A DNA stretch of 64,000 nt from Mycolicibacterium litorale (GCF_014218295.1 NZ_AP023287.1:2356001-2420000); one strand, 5' to 3'; positions 41,200 to 53,420 are shown, counted from the first letter of the stretch. Program-made: numbers and translations. The notes: generated by a model from the letters alone, not told the origin.

Positions 41200-42144
41200 G
41201 TGCGTCTCGTCTTCGCCGGCACCCCCGAGCCCGCCCTACCCTCGCTGCAGCGGCTGATCGCCTCACCCCGCCACGAGGTGGCCGCCGTGCTCACCCGCCC
41301 CGACGCCGCGGCAGGACGGCGCGGCAAGCCGGCGCCGTCGCCGGTGGCGCAACTGGCACTCGACCACGGCATCCCGGTGCTGCGACCGCCCAAACCCAAC
41401 TCCGAGGAGTTCGTCGCCGAACTGCGCGAGATCGCCCCCGACTGCTGCGCCGTCGTGGCATACGGCGCCCTGCTGTCGGAGCGGCTGCTCGCGGTCCCGG
41501 CGCACGGCTGGATCAACCTTCACTTCTCCCTGCTGCCGGCCTGGCGTGGCGCGGCTCCGGTGCAGGCCGCGATCGCCGCGGGCGACACGGTCACCGGCGC
41601 CACCACCTTCCGAATCGAGCCGGCGCTGGATTCCGGCCCGGTGTACGGGGTGGTCACCGAGACGATCCGCCCGACCGACACCGCGGGTGAGCTCCTCGCC
41701 CGGCTCGCCGACTCCGGTGCGCAGCTGCTCGAGAGCACCCTGGACGGAATCGCCGACGGCCGCCTGCAGGCGGTCCCGCAACCCGCCGACGGTGTCACCG
41801 TCGCCCCGAAGATCACCGTCGAGGAGGCCCGGGTGCGCTGGGACCTGCCCGCCCACGTGGTGGACCGCCGGATCCGCGCCGTCACCCCGAACCCGGGCGC
41901 CTGGACCGTCATCGGCGACGTCCGGGTCAAACTCGGTCCGGTCACCACCGGGTCGTCGGCAACCACCGACGCCGCCGAACCCCTCGCCCCCGGTGCGCTG
42001 CGGGTCCTCAAGAACGCGGTGCTGGTCGGCACCGCGACCGAGCCGGTGCGTCTCGGCACGGTCCAGCCGCCGGGGAAGAAGCCGATGAACGCCGCGGACT
42101 GGGCGCGCGGCGCGCGGCTCGACGGCTCGGTGTCGGCGCAGTGA
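41200..42144 (+). CDS. fmt: Methionyl-tRNA formyltransferase
   Basis: Formylates initiator Met-tRNA with 10-formyl-tetrahydrofolate. In this 314-residue protein the catalytic segment [18 protein letters not shown] spans about 105-122 (N106, H108), with the catalytic Asp in [11 protein letters not shown]. The C-terminal OB-like tRNA-binding domain (about 205-310) contains [12 protein letters not shown] and ends [14 protein letters not shown]. The def gene is not adjacent. Its stop overlaps the rsmB GTG. Confidence 0.97.
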   Translation: MRLVFAGTPEPALPSLQRLIASPRHEVAAVLTRPDAAAGRRGKPAPSPVAQLALDHGIPVLRPPKPNSEEFVAELREIAPDCCAVVAYGALLSERLLAVPAHGWINLHFSLLPAWRGAAPVQAAIAAGDTVTGATTFRIEPALDSGPVYGVVTETIRPTDTAGELLARLADSGAQLLESTLDGIADGRLQAVPQPADGVTVAPKITVEEARVRWDLPAHVVDRRIRAVTPNPGAWTVIGDVRVKLGPVTTGSSATTDAAEPLAPGALRVLKNAVLVGTATEPVRLGTVQPPGKKPMNAADWARGARLDGSVSAQ

Positions 42145-43517
42145 CCCGGCCGCCGCAGCGCCCGCAGCGCAACCGCCCCCAGCGCCGCAAACCGCTCGAC
42201 CCCGCCCGCCGCGTCGCATTCGACGTGCTGCGGGCGGTGTCCGAACGCGACGCTTACGCCAACCTCGCGCTGCCCGCGATGCTCGCCGAACGCGGCCTCG
42301 ACGGGCGCGACGCCGCGTTCGCCACCGAACTGACCTACGGCGCCTGCCGCAGCCGCGGCCTGCTCGATGCGGTCATCGCCGGCGCCGCCGGGCGTCCGGT
42401 GGACCGGATCGACCCGGTGCTGCTCGACCTGCTGCGGCTCGGGGCGTACCAGTTGCTGCGCACCCGTGTCGAACCGCACGCCGCGGTGTCGACCACCGTC
42501 GAACAGGCGGGCATCGAATTCGATTCGGCCCGAGCAGGTTTCGTCAACGGTGTGCTGCGCAGGATCGCCGTCCGCGACGAGGCGTCGTGGGTGGCCGAGC
42601 TGGCCCCGCCGGCCGACACCGATCCGGTTGGGCACATCGCCTTCACCCACGCCCATCCCCGCTGGGTGGCGCAGGCCTTCACCGATGCGCTCGGCGCCCG
42701 CGCCGGCGAACTCGACGCACTGCTCGCCAGCGACGACGCCCGCCCGGTCGTCCACCTCGCCGCCCGGCCGGGGGTGCTGAGCGCCGAGGAACTGGCCGAC
42801 GAGGTCGGTGGCACCGTGGGCCGCTACTCGCCGTATGCGGTGTACCTGTCCGGTGGTGACCCTGGCCGGTTGGCCCCGGTCCGCGACGGCCGCGCCCTGG
42901 TGCAGGACGAGGGCAGCCAATTGGTGGCGCGCGCGCTGACGCTGGCGCCCGTCGACGGCGACGGCGGCCGCTGGCTCGACCTGTGCGCCGGGCCCGGGGG
43001 TAAGACCGCGATGCTGGCGGCGCTCGCCCCTGGCCCGATCACCGCGGTGGAACCGGCGCCGCGGCGGGCCGATCTGGTCGAGGAGAACACCCGCGGCCTC
43101 GACGTGACGGTGCTGCGCGTCGACGGCCGCGACCCCGGGGTGGAGCCGGGGTTCGACCGCGTGCTCGTCGACGCACCCTGCACGGGTCTGGGTGCGCTGC
43201 GGCGTCGGCCCGAGGCGCGGTGGCGCAGGCAGCCCGGCGACGTGCCCGGCCTGGCCCGGCTGCAGCGTGAACTGCTGGCGTCGGCGATCCGGCTCACCCG
43301 CCCCGGCGGCGTCGTGCTGTACGCCACCTGCTCACCGCATCTGGCCGAGACCGTCGGCGTGGTCGCCGACGCGGTGCGCCGCCACCCGGTGACCGCGCTG
43401 GACACCCGGCCACTGTTCGATCCGGTCGACGATCTCGGCGACGGGCCCCACGTCCAGCTGTGGCCGCATCGCCACGGTACGGACGCGATGTTCGCCGCGG
43501 CGCTGCAAGTAATCTGA
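42141..43517 (+). CDS. rsmB: 16S rRNA m5C967 methyltransferase (Fmu/RsmB family)
   Basis: S-adenosylmethionine-dependent RNA cytosine-5 methyltransferase. The 458-residue protein starts with a basic tail ([11 protein letters not shown]), a NusB-like RNA-binding domain (about 20-150, [20 protein letters not shown]), then the Rossmann domain with SAM motif [12 protein letters not shown], the general-base segment [15 protein letters not shown] and the nucleophile Cys in [14 protein letters not shown] 42141 overlaps the fmt stop by four bases. Substrate position is inferred from the family. Confidence 0.94.
   Translation: MTRPPQRPQRNRPQRRKPLDPARRVAFDVLRAVSERDAYANLALPAMLAERGLDGRDAAFATELTYGACRSRGLLDAVIAGAAGRPVDRIDPVLLDLLRLGAYQLLRTRVEPHAAVSTTVEQAGIEFDSARAGFVNGVLRRIAVRDEASWVAELAPPADTDPVGHIAFTHAHPRWVAQAFTDALGARAGELDALLASDDARPVVHLAARPGVLSAEELADEVGGTVGRYSPYAVYLSGGDPGRLAPVRDGRALVQDEGSQLVARALTLAPVDGDGGRWLDLCAGPGGKTAMLAALAPGPITAVEPAPRRADLVEENTRGLDVTVLRVDGRDPGVEPGFDRVLVDAPCTGLGALRRRPEARWRRQPGDVPGLARLQRELLASAIRLTRPGGVVLYATCSPHLAETVGVVADAVRRHPVTALDTRPLFDPVDDLGDGPHVQLWPHRHGTDAMFAAALQVI
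43510..43515 (+). promoter_or_regulatory. Internal -10 element for rpe (leaderless)
   Basis: TAATCT, overlapping the last codons of rsmB, precedes ATG 43523 by 7 bases. It would allow rpe-ribD to be transcribed separately from fmt-rsmB. Confidence 0.5.
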
Positions 43518-43522
43518 TCGCC

Positions 43523-44197
43523 ATGGCGCATCCGCTCATCGCACCGTCGATCCTGTCCGCCGATTTCGCCCGGCTCGCGGACGAGACCGCCGCGGTCGCC
43601 GGAGCCGACTGGCTGCACGTCGACGTCATGGACAACCACTTCGTGCCGAACCTGACCCTCGGCTTGCCCGTCGTGGAATCCCTGCTGAAGGTGACCGATA
43701 TCCCGATGGATTGCCACCTGATGATCGAGAACCCCGAGCGGTGGGCGCCGCCGTACGCCGAGGCCGGGGCGCACAACGTCACCTTCCACGCCGAGGCCAC
43801 CGACAACCCGGTCGCCGTGGCCCGCGACATCCGCGCGGCCGGCGCCAAGGCCGGGCTCTCGGTGAAGCCCGGGACCCCGATCGATCCCTATCTGGAGATC
43901 CTCCGCGAGTTCGACACGCTGCTGATCATGTCGGTCGAACCGGGCTTCGGCGGGCAGAAGTTCATCCCCGAGGTGCTGCCGAAGGTGGGCATCGTGCGGC
44001 GGCTGGTCGACTCGGGTGAGTTGACGGTGCTCGTCGAGATCGACGGCGGCATCAACGAAGACACCATCGCCGCCGCCGCGGAGGCCGGCGTCGACTGTTT
44101 CGTCGCGGGATCGGCCGTCTACAGCGCCGAGGATCCGGCCGCGGCGGTGCGGTCGCTGCGCGGCCGGGCGGCGGCCGCGTCCAAGCACCTGTCTTGA
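43523..44197 (+). CDS. rpe: Ribulose-phosphate 3-epimerase
   Basis: Interconverts ribulose-5-phosphate and xylulose-5-phosphate in the pentose phosphate pathway. The 224-residue TIM barrel has [12 protein letters not shown] at the start, the metal site [25 protein letters not shown] and the phosphate/catalytic segment [14 protein letters not shown] followed by VEIDGGIN. The M43526-region start ATG 43523 has no Shine-Dalgarno but an ideal leaderless -10 box. The next gene overlaps its stop. Supplying ribulose-5-phosphate next to riboflavin genes makes metabolic sense because RibBA uses it. Confidence 0.97.
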   Translation: MAHPLIAPSILSADFARLADETAAVAGADWLHVDVMDNHFVPNLTLGLPVVESLLKVTDIPMDCHLMIENPERWAPPYAEAGAHNVTFHAEATDNPVAVARDIRAAGAKAGLSVKPGTPIDPYLEILREFDTLLIMSVEPGFGGQKFIPEVLPKVGIVRRLVDSGELTVLVEIDGGINEDTIAAAAEAGVDCFVAGSAVYSAEDPAAAVRSLRGRAAAASKHLS

Positions 44198-45198
44198 TGA
44201 CACCCGAGGCCGCGATGCGGCTGGCCATCGAGCAGGCCGACCGCGTCAAGGGCGGCACCTATCCGAACCCGCCTGTGGGCGCGGTGATCCTGGACGCCGA
44301 CGGCCAGGTCGCCGGTGTCGGGGCGACCCAGCCGCCGGGCGGCCCGCATGCGGAGGTGATGGCCTTGCGCCGCGCCGGCAGCAGGGCGGCGGGCGGCACC
44401 GCGGTGGTCACGCTGGAACCCTGCAACCACCACGGCCGGACGCCGCCGTGCGTGGATGCGCTTCTAACGGCGCAGGTCTCGGCCGTCGTGTACGCGGTCG
44501 CCGACCCGAATCCGGTGGCGGCCGGGGGAGCGGCCCGGCTCGCCGAAGCCGGTGTGACCGTGACGGCGGGGGTGCTGGGCGACGCGGTGGCCGGTGGCGT
44601 GCTGCGCGAGTGGCTGCACAAGCAGCGAACCGGAAAGCCGCACGTCACATGGAAATTCGCGACGAGCGTGGACGGGCGCAGCGCCGCCGCCGACGGCAGC
44701 AGCCAGTGGATCACCAGCGAAGCCGCCCGGGCCGACGTGCACCGCCGCAGGGCGGTCGCCGATGCGATCGTGGTGGGCACCGGCACGGTGTTCGTCGACG
44801 ACCCGGTGCTGACCGCGCGGCGGCCCGACGGCAGCCTGGCCGAACGCCAGCCGCTGCGCGTGGTGGTCGGCGAACGCGAGATCTCCCCGGATTCCCGTGT
44901 GCTCAACGATGATTCGCGCACCATGGTGATCCGCACCCGTGACCCGCACGAGGTGCTGCGGGCGTTGTCCGACCGCACCGACGTCTTCCTCGAGGGCGGT
45001 CCCACACTGGCCGGCGCGTTCCTGCGGGCCGGCGTGATCGACCGGATCGTCGCCTACGTGGCGCCGATCCTGCTCGGCGGGCCGATCACCGCGGTCGACG
45101 ACGTCGGCGTGCTGAGCATCGCGCACGCGCAGCGGTGGCGCTTCGACGGCATCACCCCGATCGGGCCCGACGTGCTGCTGTCGCTCGTTCCGGGCTGA
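44197..45198 (+). CDS. ribD: Bifunctional riboflavin deaminase/reductase
   Basis: Carries out deamination and then side-chain reduction of the GTP-derived pyrimidine (called ribG in M. tuberculosis). In this 333-residue protein the N-terminal zinc deaminase domain has H51-A-E53 in PHAEVMALR and C76/C85 in EPCNHHGRTPPC. The C-terminal reductase domain (about 145-330) has TWKFATSVDGRSA, IVVGTGTVFVDDP and LEGGPTLAGAFL. ATG 44197 shares one base with the rpe stop (TGATG); a TTG at 44194 is also in frame. The rest of the riboflavin genes lie 2.7 kb downstream, beyond lprG-P55. Confidence 0.95.
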   Translation: MTPEAAMRLAIEQADRVKGGTYPNPPVGAVILDADGQVAGVGATQPPGGPHAEVMALRRAGSRAAGGTAVVTLEPCNHHGRTPPCVDALLTAQVSAVVYAVADPNPVAAGGAARLAEAGVTVTAGVLGDAVAGGVLREWLHKQRTGKPHVTWKFATSVDGRSAAADGSSQWITSEAARADVHRRRAVADAIVVGTGTVFVDDPVLTARRPDGSLAERQPLRVVVGEREISPDSRVLNDDSRTMVIRTRDPHEVLRALSDRTDVFLEGGPTLAGAFLRAGVIDRIVAYVAPILLGGPITAVDDVGVLSIAHAQRWRFDGITPIGPDVLLSLVPG

Positions 45199-45323
45199 CG
45201 CTCGAACGTTCGGCGAACACACAGCTTCGGGGAGTCGATTCGACGGTTCCCGTCGTTACACTCGGTACGAAGCGCTTTCACCGACGATGTGCGCGCGATG
45301 AGCACGAGCAAAGGACGTTGAGC
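45199..45323 (+). promoter_or_regulatory. Intergenic region with possible promoter for a small ORF
   Basis: TACACT at 45257-45262 fits TANNNT, without a convincing -35. AAAGGAC at 45310-45316 sits 7 bases before GTG 45324. No terminator hairpin of note follows ribD. Confidence 0.3.
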
Positions 45324-45476
45324 GTGACCGCACTGCAGGATTGGCTGAGCATCCCGACGGCGGCCCCACGGGCGGTGGGTTCGTTCGTGTGGCGCCCGCT
45401 GCGCAGCGTGCTCCCCGGCCGTTCCGAGGAGCAGGAGGATCGCCGCCTGCTCCGTCCCGGCCTGGAGCGCTGCTGA
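45324..45476 (+). CDS. Putative 50-residue small protein
   Basis: Begins MTALQDWLSIPTAAPR and ends with a charged stretch and RPGLERC. It has a good ribosome-binding site (AAAGGAC, 7-base spacing) and fills most of the otherwise empty 279-base gap between ribD and the convergent P55 gene, whose stop is one base beyond. The middle segment AVGSFVWRPLRSVLPGR is amphipathic with a basic face. There is no known family. It may be a real small protein or a chance frame in GC-rich DNA. Confidence 0.4.
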   Translation: MTALQDWLSIPTAAPRAVGSFVWRPLRSVLPGRSEEQEDRRLLRPGLERC

Positions 45477-45477
45477 C

Positions 45478-47121
45478 TCAGCCGTCGTGCCGGTGCCTGC
45501 CCGGCGTCTCGCGCGGCACGTTGATGAACTCGGTGGGCGCGTCGTCCGCGGCGCCGACAGCGGCGCCACCGCCGCCGGCGCCCTCGACCTCCGGTTCGTC
45601 CGCGTGCTCGTGGCGGCCGCTGATCAGCAGGCCGAGCAGCGCGCCGACGATGCACACCACGACGGTGACCATGAAGATGTCGCCGTACTGCAGCACGTAC
45701 GCGGCGCGGTAGCGGTCCGCCTCCGCAGCCAGGCGTTCGGCCAGTGTGTCGGCCCCCGGCGGGAACGGCAGTGTCTGCAGATGCTGGTTGAGCCGGTAGA
45801 GCCCCCACGCGGACAGCGCCGCGATCCCGATCAGCATGCCGATCATCCGGGCCACCACGACCGCGGCCGAGGCGATGCCGTGCTGTGCGGCGGGCACCAC
45901 CCGCAGCGTCGCCGACGTCAGCGGGCCGATCACCAGCCCCAGGCCGATCCCGGCGATCACCAGGTCGGTGTCGAGCACGGGCAGGCTGACGAAGCCCAGG
46001 TCGTGGCGGGCCGAGAGCAGGTCGACCGGCCACTTCGAGATCAGGAAGTACCCGCCCGCGGCGATCAGCAGGCCGGCGAACGCCACCAGCCGGTCACCGA
46101 TGCGGCTCGCCAGCCAGCCACCGAGCAGCGCGCCGATCGGCAGCGCCACCAGGAAGCGCAACAGCAGGAAGGCCGCCTCGTTCTGACTCTGGCCGAGGAT
46201 GCCCTGGCCGAACAGTTCGACGTTGACCAGCGTCACCATCAATGCGGCGCCGGCGCACAGCGACGCCCCCAGCGCCGCCAGGAAGGGCCGGAAGTGCACG
46301 CCGGCCGGTTCGATCAGCCGGGTGCGTGCGAAGCGTTCCCACACGAAGAACGCGATGGCCGCGACCGCCGCGCCGATCAGTACCGGCGGGCCGTACGGCG
46401 GCAGGATCTGCTTGCCGTCGGGCGCCGGGTTGTAGAGGCCGATCACGGCCATCCCGAGCGCGACCGCCAGGAGCAGGCCGCCGACGACGTCGACCCGTTC
46501 CGGCTGGTCGGGTTTCTGCCGGGCGGGCAGGCTGAAGTGGATCATCACCATCGCGATCGCCGCGAGCGGCACGTTGATCCAGAACACGTCACGCCAGGTG
46601 TTCAGCGCGGCCACCACGGCGATGCCGTAGAGCGGGCCCAGCACGCTGCCCAGCTCCTGGGCGGCGCCGATACCGCCGAGCACGGAGGCTCGGTTGCGGG
46701 CGGACCAGAGGTCGGCGGCCAGCGCCAGCGTGACCGGCAGCAGCGCCCCGCTGGCGGTGCCCTGGATGGTGCGGCCGATGACCATCGGGACCAGGTCGTT
46801 GGACAGTGCGGTGATGACCGAACCGAGCGCGAAGCCGGCCAGGCTGACCTGCAGGATGAACTTGCGGCCGAACCGGTCCGACGCCCGGCCCAGCAGCGGC
46901 ATCGCCGCGATGTAGCCCAGCAGGTACCAGGTGATGATCGGCGTGACCCGCTGGATCTGATTGATCGCGATGCCGATGTCGAACATGATGTCGCGGATGA
47001 TCGTCACCACGACGTAGGTGTCGAGCGCGCCGAGCAGGACCGCCAGGCTGCCCGCGCTGATCGCGATTCGGCGGCTGCGGCTGCTGGCCACCGGCGCGGT
47101 GGCGTGGGCGTCGGTCGGCAT
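45478..47121 (-). CDS. P55-type MFS multidrug/triacylglyceride efflux transporter
   Basis: Homologue of Rv1410c (P55), a 14-helix major facilitator that works with lipoprotein LprG to move triacylglycerides to the outer membrane and confers drug tolerance. The 547-residue protein has [20 protein letters not shown] in the first helix, motif [13 protein letters not shown], the [17 protein letters not shown] motif C-like helix and a cytoplasmic tail starting [14 protein letters not shown], then acidic/Ala-Gly sequence. ATG 47121 shares one base with the lprG stop; a GTG one codon earlier is possible. It is the second gene of the lprG operon. Confidence 0.93.
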   Translation of the reverse strand: MPTDAHATAPVASSRSRRIAISAGSLAVLLGALDTYVVVTIIRDIMFDIGIAINQIQRVTPIITWYLLGYIAAMPLLGRASDRFGRKFILQVSLAGFALGSVITALSNDLVPMVIGRTIQGTASGALLPVTLALAADLWSARNRASVLGGIGAAQELGSVLGPLYGIAVVAALNTWRDVFWINVPLAAIAMVMIHFSLPARQKPDQPERVDVVGGLLLAVALGMAVIGLYNPAPDGKQILPPYGPPVLIGAAVAAIAFFVWERFARTRLIEPAGVHFRPFLAALGASLCAGAALMVTLVNVELFGQGILGQSQNEAAFLLLRFLVALPIGALLGGWLASRIGDRLVAFAGLLIAAGGYFLISKWPVDLLSARHDLGFVSLPVLDTDLVIAGIGLGLVIGPLTSATLRVVPAAQHGIASAAVVVARMIGMLIGIAALSAWGLYRLNQHLQTLPFPPGADTLAERLAAEADRYRAAYVLQYGDIFMVTVVVCIVGALLGLLISGRHEHADEPEVEGAGGGGAAVGAADDAPTEFINVPRETPGRHRHDG

Positions 47122-47831
47122 CACACCGCCGGCTTTGTGACGGTGACCTGCTTACCCCACTCCGACAGGGTCATCGTGACGCTGTTGCCCGGGCTGGGCT
47201 CGAGCTTGGCCTGCGCGAGGTTGTGGCTGCCCTCTTCCTCGATCCACGCGGTCGCGGGAACCGGACCGGTGGCGCCGATCTGCGGGGCGATCGCGTTGAC
47301 GGCCTCGGCGCTGACGGTGCCGGTGACGCGCACGGTGTCGACGCCGCTGACGTTCTCGCGGCCCTCGGCCTTGGGATCGCTGAAGTTGGCCAGCACGTTG
47401 GCCAGACCCTTGTCGGGGCTGAGGATCGCCGCGACGTCGTAGATGTCGGCGGCGGGGCCGAAGTCCTGGAAGCTGCCCGCGCTGATGGCGCCGTACAGGT
47501 TGCCGTCGGCGACCACGAACTCCACGCCGTCGAGGCGCTGGCCGAGGAACACGATGTTGGCCTTGCCGGCGGCGGCGACGGCCGGGGTGTTGGTCAGATC
47601 GCCTTCCAGCGATTCGATCGGCAACTGTTCGATCGTGCCCTGCACGGTCAGCTTCAGGTGCACGCTCTGCAGGTCGCGGGTGGTCTGGGTGGATTCCTGC
47701 AGCAACGTCGCGGCGTCGGGCAGCGGCTTGTCGGAGTCCTCCGAGGACGAGGAGCAGCCTGCGACGAACATCGCGGCGGCGAGGAGGACGGCGATGATGG
47801 CCTGGGCGGCATGGCGAGGGCTCGTCGGCAT
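47121..47831 (-). CDS. lprG: Lipoprotein LprG
   Basis: Periplasmic lipoprotein that binds triacylated glycolipids and triacylglycerides and hands them on for outer-membrane assembly. From ATG 47831 it has 236 residues: signal peptide with lipobox FVAGC (lipidated C26), then the LppX_LprAFG lipid-cavity fold including the conserved FGPAADIYD and [18 protein letters not shown] chose 47831 rather than the ATG at 47840 because a -10-like TACGAT overlaps that upstream ATG and lies exactly 7 bases before 47831. It is co-transcribed with P55 and divergent from ribE. Confidence 0.93.
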   Translation of the reverse strand: MPTSPRHAAQAIIAVLLAAAMFVAGCSSSSEDSDKPLPDAATLLQESTQTTRDLQSVHLKLTVQGTIEQLPIESLEGDLTNTPAVAAAGKANIVFLGQRLDGVEFVVADGNLYGAISAGSFQDFGPAADIYDVAAILSPDKGLANVLANFSDPKAEGRENVSGVDTVRVTGTVSAEAVNAIAPQIGATGPVPATAWIEEEGSHNLAQAKLEPSPGNSVTMTLSEWGKQVTVTKPAV

Positions 47832-47838
47832 GACTTGC

Positions 47839-47844
47839 ATCGTA
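47839..47844 (-). promoter_or_regulatory. -10 element of the lprG-P55 operon (leaderless)
   Basis: Minus-strand TACGAT, 7 bases before ATG 47831. It excludes the ATG at 47840 as the start of this transcript. Confidence 0.5.
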
Positions 47845-47904
47845 GAGGGTGGGCGGCCGGGAACCCGGTTCCGCTGTCGGCGCGGACCCGGCCGTGACGG
47901 GGAC

Positions 47905-47910
47905 TAGCCT
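47905..47910 (+). promoter_or_regulatory. -10 element of ribE (leaderless)
   Basis: TAGCCT followed by 6 bases and GTG 47917; no Shine-Dalgarno and no room for an FMN riboswitch between it and the gene. Confidence 0.55.
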
Positions 47911-47916
47911 GGTCGC

Positions 47917-48516
47917 GTGTTCACGGGAATCGTCGAAGAAGTGGGCGAGGTCGTCGGCAAAGAAGACCTCACGGACGCGGCACGGTTGGTGATCCGCGGC
48001 CCGGTGGTGACCGCCGACGCCGGCCACGGTGACTCGATCGCGGTCAACGGTGTCTGCCTGACCGTCGTCGAGATCCAGCCCGGCGGCGTGTTCAGCGCGG
48101 ACGTGATGGGGGAGACGCTGAACCGCTCCAGCCTCGGCGGCGTCGGGGTGGGCAGCCACGTCAACCTCGAGCGGGCCGCCGCGGTGAACAGCAGGCTCGG
48201 CGGACACATCGTGCAGGGCCACGTCGACGGCACCGGTCATGTGATTGCGCGCACACCGTCGGAGCACTGGGAGGTCGTACGCATCGCGCTGCCGACGGCG
48301 CTCGCGCGCTACGTCGTCGAGAAGGGTTCGATCACCGTCGACGGGGTGTCACTGACCGTCTCCGGCCTCGGAAACGACTGGTTCGAGGTGTCGTTGATCC
48401 CCACCACCCGGGAACTCACCACGCTCGGCACCGCCCCCGTCGGCACCCAGGTGAACCTGGAGGTCGACGTCATCGCGAAATACGTCGAGCGGCTGATGAG
48501 CGCTCCCGCTGAGTGA
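47917..48516 (+). CDS. ribE: Riboflavin synthase alpha subunit
   Basis: Dismutates two lumazines to riboflavin (named ribC in M. tuberculosis). The 199-residue protein consists of two homologous lumazine-binding barrels, starting MFTGIVEEVGEV and, at the second repeat, GHIVQGHVDGTGHV. SIAVNGVCLTVVE and SITVDGVSLTVSG are the duplicated substrate loops. GTG at 47917 is leaderless. It opens the ribE-ribBA-ribH group; a 109-base gap separates it from ribBA. Confidence 0.96.
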   Translation: MFTGIVEEVGEVVGKEDLTDAARLVIRGPVVTADAGHGDSIAVNGVCLTVVEIQPGGVFSADVMGETLNRSSLGGVGVGSHVNLERAAAVNSRLGGHIVQGHVDGTGHVIARTPSEHWEVVRIALPTALARYVVEKGSITVDGVSLTVSGLGNDWFEVSLIPTTRELTTLGTAPVGTQVNLEVDVIAKYVERLMSAPAE

Positions 48517-48625
48517 CACCGGGTGACACTGGCAATATTCGGCACGCTCCTGTGGTTCATACTGAAGCGAGGACGTTGATATTTCCTGGTTCCGCGCGTG
48601 AGGGGACCGGTAAGGGTGGCAGAGG
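48517..48625 (+). promoter_or_regulatory. Leader region before ribBA
   Basis: 109 bases with comparatively AT-rich patches (GGCAATATTC at 48531-48540, TTGATATTTCC near 48577) that probably hold a promoter; TTCATACT at 48556-48563 is one -10 candidate. AAGGG at 48612-48616 is the ribosome-binding site for ATG 48626. The conserved helices of an FMN riboswitch are not present. Confidence 0.3.
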
Positions 48626-50870
<2,245 letters not shown>

Positions 50871-50885
<15 letters not shown>

Positions 50886-51335
50886 CATCGCCAGTTCCTG
50901 GCGCGGCCCGACCAGCGCGGCCGCGACGCGGAACCCCATGCTCTCGTACACCCCGCGTGCCACCGCGTTGTCGGCGGCGACCCGCAGTGTCACCGTGCGC
51001 ACCCCCTGGCTGCGCGCCCAGTCGACGGCCGCCTCGACCAGCGGACGTGCCAGCCCGTGGCCGCGCGCACCCGGGTCCAGCCACAGCGAGTACAGGTACA
51101 CCGAATCCGGGTTCTCGCGTTGCGCGCTGATCAGACCGACCGGGCGGCCCTCGATGAGCACCGTGAACTGGGCGTGTTCGCGCAGCCGCCGCCGCCACTG
51201 CGCCGCGGTGAACGTCGACTCGTGCCGGTACTGCGGATCGTCGACGCCCAGCGAATCGGTGAGCGCCCGCAACCGCACCACGGCGAACTCGCGCCAGTTC
51301 GCTTCGGTCAGCCGGGCCACCCGCGGTGCGGTCAC
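50871..51335 (-). CDS. GNAT family N-acetyltransferase
   Basis: A 154-residue acetyl-CoA-dependent acetyltransferase. Motif A is LWLDPGARGHGLARPLVEAA with the pyrophosphate-binding G-x-G, and motif B region is DNAVARGVYESMGFRVA. The acceptor is unknown. It follows the gamma-glutamyltransferase gene by 21 bases on the same strand, with GGGGAG as ribosome-binding site, so the two are probably one transcript. Confidence 0.87.
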
Positions 51336-51356
51336 TCGGTCTGACTCCCCAAGCCG

Positions 51357-53336
51357 CTACTCTCCCGCCCGCTGGCCGTCGCCCATGACCATTCCCTCGC
51401 GGCGCGGGTCGGCGCCGCCGATCCACCCCCGTTCGTTGCGGACCAGCGCCGACAGCCCGCTGGACTGGTCGGCGAGGTCGACGCGGTGCCCGAGCCTGCG
51501 CAGCCCGGTCACGAGCGGATCGTGGTCGCCGTTGTCGGTGACGTCGACGTTGGGGTGTTCGCCGCCGACGTTGGTCTCGGGTGAGTTGTCGGCGCCGAAG
51601 TCGACCATTCCGACCGCCTGCTGCGGATCCAGACCCCAATCCAGCATGCCGACAACGATTTTCACCACGAACTGGATGATCACCGCGCCACCGGGGGAAC
51701 CGAGCACCGCGTAGAGCGGACCCCTGGTGCCCGGCGGGCCGGGCGGCGGTCTGTCGAACATCAACGTCGGGGCCATGGTGCTACGCGGCCGCTTACCCGG
51801 CTCGAGCCGGTTGGCCACCGGTACGCCGTCGGGGCCGACGGGTTCGGCGGAGAAGTCGGTCAGCTGGTTGTTGAGCAGGAACCCGTCGACCATGTGGAAC
51901 GACCCGAACGCCGACTCGACCGTGGTGGTCAGCGACGCCGCGTTGCCGTACGAGTCCACGATGCTGACCTGGCTGGTGCCGTGCTCCGGGGGCTGCGGTG
52001 TGGGAGCGGCGGGCGGGCCGAACTCGCCGGGTTTGGCGGTGCCCATGGTGCGCTGCTCGGAGATCAGCGCCGAGCGGCCCGCCAGGTAGGCGGTGTTGAG
52101 CAGCGTGTCGGGGGTGCCGCCGGGCAGTGGGACGAACGCGGTGTCGGCGATGTAGCGGTCCCGGTCGGCGTAGGCCAGCCGCTCGGCTTCGGAGATCAGG
52201 TGCACCCCCATGGCGTCGGGCCGTCCGCCGTTGCGGTCGATGTCGTCGGGGCGGTACCTGCTCATCGGGAACCGCTCCAGCATGCCCAGGGTGGCGAGCA
52301 CTGCGATCCCGCCCGACGAGGGCGGCGGCATCCCGCAGATCTCCTTGCCGCGGTACGGGCGGCACACCGGTTCGCCGACGCCGACGGTGTAGCGGGCGAG
52401 ATCCTCCAGCGTCATCACACCGGGTGTGCGTCCCCCCGACGTGTCCGCCGTCGCCTCGACGACGGCCTCGGCGATCGCGCCCGTGTAGAACGCGTCGGCG
52501 CCCTGGGAGGCGATGGCGCCCAGGGTCTTGGCGTAGGCGGGGTTGGTCAGCCGGCTGCCCGGGGTCTTCGGGCTGCCGTCGGCGTTCAGGAAGTAGGCGC
52601 CGGAGGCGGGGTCGAGGCGCAGTTCGGCGCGGCTGTCGGCGATGGCCGCCGCCAGCCGCGGGCTGACGTCGAAGCCGTCGTCGGCCAGCGCGACCGCGGG
52701 TTGGAACAGGTCGCGCCACGCGGTCTTGCCGTGGGCGTCGTGGACCGTCTCCAGCATGCGCACGATGCCGGGGACACCGATCGAGCGCCCGGACGCGCGG
52801 GCGTCGGGCCGGGGTGCGGTGCGGTCGGTGTCGCTGACCCAGCGCAGGTAGTTCTCGGTCGCCGCGGCGGGGGCGACTTCGCGGCCGTCGTAGGCCCGCA
52901 CCGATCCGGACGCGGCGTCGTAGTACAGCAGGAAGCCGCCGCCGCCGATGCCCGAGGACTGCGGTTCGACGAGCCCGAGCATCGCCTGGGCGGTCACCAG
53001 CGCATCGGCGGCCGTACCGCCGTCGCGCAGGACCCGGCACGCCGCCTGGGTGGCCAGCGGATTGGCCGTCGCCACCGAGTAGCGGCCGGTCTGCACGGGC
53101 GTCATGTCCTTGCGGTAACCGGTGCCGACCTCGGGTTCGTCGGCCAGGTCCCGGGGCCCACCGGCCGAGGGTGAGGCGGCGGGTGTCTTGGGGGTCGGAG
53201 TGCCGTTCGACACCATCTCGCAGGGGACGGGCGCCGGGGTGGGTGGGGGTGGTTGGGCATCGGAGCACCCGGCCACGATCAACGCAACCCCTCCGAGCAG
53301 GGCGGTGACCTTCCGCACCGACGCCAGCTTCCGCAC
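51357..53336 (-). CDS. ggt: Gamma-glutamyltransferase lipoprotein
   Basis: Ntn-hydrolase that cleaves or transfers gamma-glutamyl groups, as from glutathione-like compounds. The 659-residue precursor has a lipobox LIVAGC with C24, a Pro-rich linker, the large subunit with PQSSGIGGGGFLLYYD, and the autoprocessing nucleophile T454 in HGTSQVSIVD, followed by GNAASLTTTVESAFGS and the NNQLTDFS segment. Mycobacteria use mycothiol rather than glutathione, so the periplasmic substrate is uncertain. GTG 53336 is leaderless and divergent from uvrC. Confidence 0.93.
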   Translation of the reverse strand: MRKLASVRKVTALLGGVALIVAGCSDAQPPPPTPAPVPCEMVSNGTPTPKTPAASPSAGGPRDLADEPEVGTGYRKDMTPVQTGRYSVATANPLATQAACRVLRDGGTAADALVTAQAMLGLVEPQSSGIGGGGFLLYYDAASGSVRAYDGREVAPAAATENYLRWVSDTDRTAPRPDARASGRSIGVPGIVRMLETVHDAHGKTAWRDLFQPAVALADDGFDVSPRLAAAIADSRAELRLDPASGAYFLNADGSPKTPGSRLTNPAYAKTLGAIASQGADAFYTGAIAEAVVEATADTSGGRTPGVMTLEDLARYTVGVGEPVCRPYRGKEICGMPPPSSGGIAVLATLGMLERFPMSRYRPDDIDRNGGRPDAMGVHLISEAERLAYADRDRYIADTAFVPLPGGTPDTLLNTAYLAGRSALISEQRTMGTAKPGEFGPPAAPTPQPPEHGTSQVSIVDSYGNAASLTTTVESAFGSFHMVDGFLLNNQLTDFSAEPVGPDGVPVANRLEPGKRPRSTMAPTLMFDRPPPGPPGTRGPLYAVLGSPGGAVIIQFVVKIVVGMLDWGLDPQQAVGMVDFGADNSPETNVGGEHPNVDVTDNGDHDPLVTGLRRLGHRVDLADQSSGLSALVRNERGWIGGADPRREGMVMGDGQRAGE

Positions 53337-53342
53337 CCTTCG

Positions 53343-53348
53343 ACGGTA
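53343..53348 (-). promoter_or_regulatory. -10 element of the ggt-GNAT transcript (leaderless)
   Basis: Minus-strand TACCGT, 6 bases before GTG 53336. Confidence 0.5.
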
Positions 53349-53408
53349 GCGGAGTCACGTGCGCCCTGTCCGGGGGTCGCGCCGGTCATGGCCGTCCGAC
53401 CGCGGCAG

Positions 53409-53414
53409 TAATCT
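53409..53414 (+). promoter_or_regulatory. -10 element of uvrC (leaderless)
   Basis: TAATCT, 6 bases before GTG 53421. GGGAAG immediately before the start is too close to act as a normal Shine-Dalgarno. Confidence 0.55.
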
Positions 53415-53420
53415 GGGAAG

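Noticed and set aside
48517..48625. FMN riboswitch ahead of ribBA or ribE
   Set aside because: The conserved RFN-element helices are not seen, and ribE appears leaderless, leaving no room.
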